NCBI RefSeq assembly: GCF_000275845.1
Contig: NW_006766965.1
Coordinates: 66,295-104,726, forward strand
Length of the DNA stretch: 38,432 bases
Direction of reading: 5' to 3'
From: Dichomitus squalens LYAD-421 SS1
Lineage: Eukaryota > Basidiomycota > Agaricomycetes > Polyporales > Polyporaceae
Shown piece after piece: positions 35,227-38,432 of the stretch. Under the pieces are notes generated by a model that did not search any database, was not told the DNA's origin, and saw only the letters and a list, made by a program, of their open reading frames with translations. Numbering within the stretch: the stretch's first letter is position 1; each line of letters starts with the position of its first letter. Position numbers and translations under genes: made by a program.

Positions 35227-36414
35227 AGAGCAGGCCAGCCCGAGCCTAGATTGGTACGGAAGATCTCTGGCTTAGAATGCTGAACAAGAGAGCATGTACC
35301 ATACGTCCAATGATGACCATCACATACCAACACTGCAATGAGAAAGTACGATGTTCATGTGTACCTCGCGCCTACGAGCTGGGCGCATTGCACGATTTGT
35401 TTATCACGATGCCGGGAACGTGTAATCAGTACCCATTCGCTGTGTGGCAACGTACAAGCGAATCCTATTGTTTCTACAAGTTTGTATCAAATGTTCATCA
35501 GAAATGATCATATGATCTGGGACGCACCCCTGCAAGAAGAGGGATGTACAGCCCATACCATCGAGAATGGGGCGGGCTACGAAGGCAAGGCGATAATGAG
35601 CAGCCCCGGCCCCATCATGCATGCCGTTGACGGTAGACAATTATGATCCCACGATGGACCCACAAGGATGTTTTAGCCGTCTTCCCAAATGCTCAAGGCA
35701 GTACGCGAGAAATGCGCTTGAAAATTCAAGCAAGAAGCAGCAATGATCTATCTGTGGAGCATCTTCCGAGATTTTGCAACATCGATATTCAAAATTCTAC
35801 TACGCTTCCAATCATTACACCAAGCCATACACAGCAGAAGATTAGGGAATGCCGAGCATGTTGAATCCCACAAAAGACAAGTGTCAGCCTTTGGAAGTGC
35901 CGGAGGGCTCCCGCACTTTCACTGGAATTACAAAGTGGTGTACGTGCGGCGATAGGATCTGCTATTCACGGGGGCCGGAGATGACCATCGCAGGCAAGAC
36001 TCGCCGAATGGACGACAGCGCTTGTTATGACTTGTGGGCGTACTGTGAAACAGCTGCATAGGCGGTACGTTCTGACACGAGCTAAGAAGATATATCAATC
36101 AGAAGACATCGCCCGCATCACGGCAGTCGCAAGGAAGGCCATCCGGGCAAGTTTCTAGCCCGTGTCGTGTCATCGATGGCGCCAGAAGACATGGAAATTG
36201 AGACATGGAGTGGAAGGTGAAATTGTTCGGATACTCTCATGAGATAGGGCAGTTGAAGGGAAATGGCACTTTTACGTACGGAAAGCAATTCATTCACGCC
36301 GAAGGCGACTAGAACAGTTGAGTAGTGACTGTGAACCGAAGACTCTCACCCAACTCTGCCCGGTTCGAATTTCAGTTGAGTAGCCAGTGAGCTATCAAGC
36401 GAATTGAGACCTTA
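35227..36414. other. Intergenic, mostly without recognised genes
   Basis: The stretch lies between the hydrolase and the reductase remnant. It would have to contain the C-terminal third of that reductase, but nothing recognisable is left. A small Cys-containing ORF (35849-36061, +) is listed separately. Confidence 0.45.
35849..36061 (+). other. Unassigned 70-codon ORF with six cysteines
   Basis: It encodes MPSMLNPTKDKCQPLEVPEG followed by a compact part with WCTCGDRICY and SACYDLWAYC, six cysteines in all. There is no signal peptide, so a secreted knottin-like role is not supported as it stands; an upstream exon could have been missed. The cysteine spacing could also be a zinc-binding arrangement. 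No family was recognised. It lies antisense to the region where the reductase C-terminus has been lost. Confidence 0.3.
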
Positions 36415-37143
36415 CCTCGAAGCGCAAATTTTCCTGGCGAGGACGCTGAGTTACCTATGAAGGAAAATCATCCGAGAAAGGAGGACAAGAATATGATCTT
36501 CCCCTCGACGCCTTGCTTGAGCGTTTCCTTTACTCCCGAACACATGGACCATCCCGGACATGTACAGACGGATACTCACCAGAACTGTATAACACTGCGT
36601 GCCGTGTGCGACCTGTATGCCCTCTCGAAGCGTCTACGAAGAAGCCGGGCTGGCGGGATGCGCCGGCGCATAGAAATAGTGCGTCCGGGCACCGCCCACC
36701 ATGACGTTCTGCCGCGTTCAGCGCTGCAGCTAACCCGTCCTCTGAATCGACAGAGATAAATATGCCTTGAACACATAGGTGCCATAATGATGTGCACTCT
36801 ACATAGCAATAACACAGCTATGAATCACAATGCCAGTTGGGTAGGAAACGACACGCCATTCACCTGGAGCTTCTTCACACCCCTATCTTACTTCCCCTTC
36901 TCGTGAGGAACGATGGAGACGTGAGCAAGTAGAATGTCAGTGCGAGGCTCGTCCCAATTGAGCCTCCTGTGATGAAGCAGGGCTGATAAATTAGGTCACT
37001 CAGCGCAGTCGGCGACAACCACTTGCGAAGGCTCACCTTGCCGCGAAGGTCCCACCTTTCGAAAATAGCATACTCTATGGAGAACCAAGTGCTATAGCGA
37101 CAAGGGAATAGATGAGAGCGATGAGCGGGTTGGATATAGACAT
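36415..37143 (-). pseudogene. Decayed 3-ketodihydrosphingosine reductase (TSC10/KDSR-like SDR)
   Basis: Intact members reduce 3-ketosphinganine in the ER, the second step of sphingolipid synthesis. The remnant reads MSISNPLIALIYSLVAIALG (membrane anchor), RWDLRGK, then after a GT-AG intron CFITGGSIGTSLALTF (NADPH-binding TGGxxGxG region with Ser at the last Gly). After a frame change come AHVSIVPHEKGK, VDSEDGLAAALNAAERHGG, CPDALFLCAGASRQPGFFVD, and QGVEGKIIFLSSFLG followed by a TGA stop (36468-36470), then SFIGNSASSPGKFALR. The YxxxK active site normally reads Y-x-P-x-K-F-A-L-R; here Ser replaces the Tyr. The C-terminal third is not found. Frameshift, stop and missing catalytic Tyr make it a pseudogene; a working copy is expected elsewhere in the genome. 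Confidence 0.82.
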
Positions 37144-38432
37144 GGTGTTAGTCCGGGAACATGCGTAGAAGCCATGGAGGAGTGGAAGCTGTCCGTCGAT
37201 GCTTCCTTGTTCGCTCGCGGGACGATAGCCTGTCATATCCGCTCTGCTTCCTATCCTAGCGTACTCAGAATACCGACTCATCTTTAAGATATCCCATCAT
37301 GCGAGGTAGCGTTTGCAGAACCTTCGATGCGCCTGGTACCGAGTTGTACCTAGGCCAGTAGTGTACCCGTGTTTCGCAGACACCGCGCGCAGCTCAGCGT
37401 CCAGAAGACTGCCGGAGGGGGCGTAGGCACTACTGTTACAGGAGACGGAGGCAAGCGTTCTGCTGGCTTTCCCAACCCCCCGCATGACGTCCCGCGTCAC
37501 GTGCAATTGAGAATCTGCCACTGGCTGGGTTTGATAATACCAGTCTTGGGAGGATTAACTCCTCCAGCAACACTATGCCTCCCGCAACGCCAGGGTTACT
37601 GGACCTTCCGATGTGATGCACAGTGAATTATACAGGGGCAGAATTGGAAAATTAGTAGGAGACAGCAGAGGAGCGTTTCGCAGGACACCCACACTGGCAT
37701 TCAATGATACCATAAACCCCAGAAGCGAGCGCCTGTGTAAAATTCTCAGCGGGTGCAGGATGAACTTCGTGCCTATGAAGTCTTCCGTGTTCAGACCGCC
37801 ATGGGACAGCTTCTGGCTTAAGCGTCAGTCTTTCTGCACCAGCGTTCTTCTTCTTCTTCTAGATCCCGTTTATTGCCCTGCGAGGCCGAGCCTCATGGTA
37901 GGCAGTAAATACATTGTTGTCTACTTGGGTGATGATGGAGGTCGGCAGGACATAGTTGAGCAGGATGCTCATGCAATCTAAGGGTGTGTGGTGGGAGAGA
38001 TGTCGATGAGGGATGGTGCAAGGGGATGTGCCAGGGTACAGACAGGGGCGAGAGTGAGACGTTCGAGTACGTAAATGGTGTGGAAGGGGGCAGGGCTCAG
38101 GAAAGGTGCGTTGCGGACGTCCGCCCAGTCCCGGCCATTTAAGGCAAGGGAACGGGCTATAAACCTGCGGCCTTTGGGTGCGGTTGCGCCCCTGGGTCTC
38201 GCCTCTTGCGCCGGTCAGGTGTACGTCTGGCGGTATCCCCGCCATCCGTCAGAACTCCCCCGCCCCTAGAGCGGGCGGGCGCCCGCAGCGCACATTTCCG
38301 GTGGGATCTACGAGAGCGCAGTGAATACATGCAATGGGGTCAACTATAGGATAGCGAGCTATATGTAGTAGAGTACATAGTGGTGTTGTCCTGTAACAAT
38401 TAAACGAGTCAGCGTGTTGCATGCTGTACGAA
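37144..38432. other. No recognised gene; GC-rich, TATA-containing segment near the right end
   Basis: Between about 38060 and 38290 base composition becomes clearly GC-rich. On the minus strand it contains TTTATAG and TTAAA elements followed by a C-rich leader and an ATG at about 37973 with a 37-codon frame (MSILLNYVLPTSIITQVDNN). It could be a promoter or the remains of an LTR; nothing decides between them. The rest of the stretch has only short frames. Confidence 0.4.
38229..38286. repeat. Two GC-rich inverted repeats
   Basis: GGCGG-TATCC-CCGCC at 38229-38243 and GCGGGC-GGGC-GCCCGC at 38271-38286 are perfect short palindromes 27 bp apart. Their role is unknown; they may belong to a transposon end. 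Confidence 0.55.

Noticed and set aside
35227..36414. C-terminal part of the KDSR-like gene
   Set aside because: The minus strand here was scanned for the expected reductase C-terminal motifs and none was found.
1..38432. CRISPR arrays, operons, riboswitches, Shine-Dalgarno sites
   Set aside because: The window is eukaryotic (spliceosomal introns throughout) and no regularly spaced repeats were seen.

Overview
The window looks like an accessory, rapidly evolving region from a filamentous Agaricomycete, most likely a wood-decay polypore-type basidiomycete. The genes are cut by many short introns (about 45-65 nt, mostly GTNNGT donors), neighbouring genes lie on both strands, and the families present (multi-copy DUF6534 membrane proteins, P450, GMC oxidoreductase, DHA2-type MFS, a Copia element) are typical of such genomes. 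Species assignment is inference. No tRNA or rRNA was recognised.

Layout, left to right. (1) 1-592: the 5' end of a Copia-type LTR retrotransposon on the minus strand (LTR plus broken gag), running off the left edge. (2) 1646-3735 (+): an intact 9-exon DHA2-type MFS transporter (MFS1). (3) 6516-8523 (-): a DUF6534 membrane protein (copy D). (4) about 9783-12150 (-): a decayed GMC oxidoreductase. (5) about 14420-15410 (+): a decayed MFS transporter of another (TetA/Hiat1-like) subfamily. (6) 16104-18180 (-): DUF6534 copy C. (7) 20190-22414 (-): an intact 11-exon cytochrome P450. (8) 23440-25684 (-): DUF6534 copy B. (9) 27409-29411 (-): MFS2, a paralogue of MFS1 in opposite orientation. (10) 31149-33392 (+): DUF6534 copy A. 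(11) 33881-35226 (+): an intact 7-exon alpha/beta hydrolase. (12) about 36415-37143 (-): a decayed 3-ketodihydrosphingosine reductase. Stretches between these hold only unrecognised short ORFs.

Splicing models were checked by adding exon lengths by hand. MFS1 gives 1641 nt (546 aa), MFS2 1632 nt (543 aa), the P450 1659 nt (552 aa) and the hydrolase 1002 nt (333 aa), all closing exactly in frame. The DUF6534 copies share several exon lengths (79, 14, 42, 26, 26, 25 nt), which exposes splice-site changes in individual copies.

Taken together, two efflux-type transporters, a P450, an alpha/beta hydrolase, four copies of one orphan membrane-protein family and remnants of an FAD oxidase and a third transporter resemble a metabolism/export neighbourhood that has grown by duplication and is partly decaying. 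No core biosynthetic enzyme (PKS, NRPS, terpene synthase) is visible, so a joint pathway is only a hypothesis.
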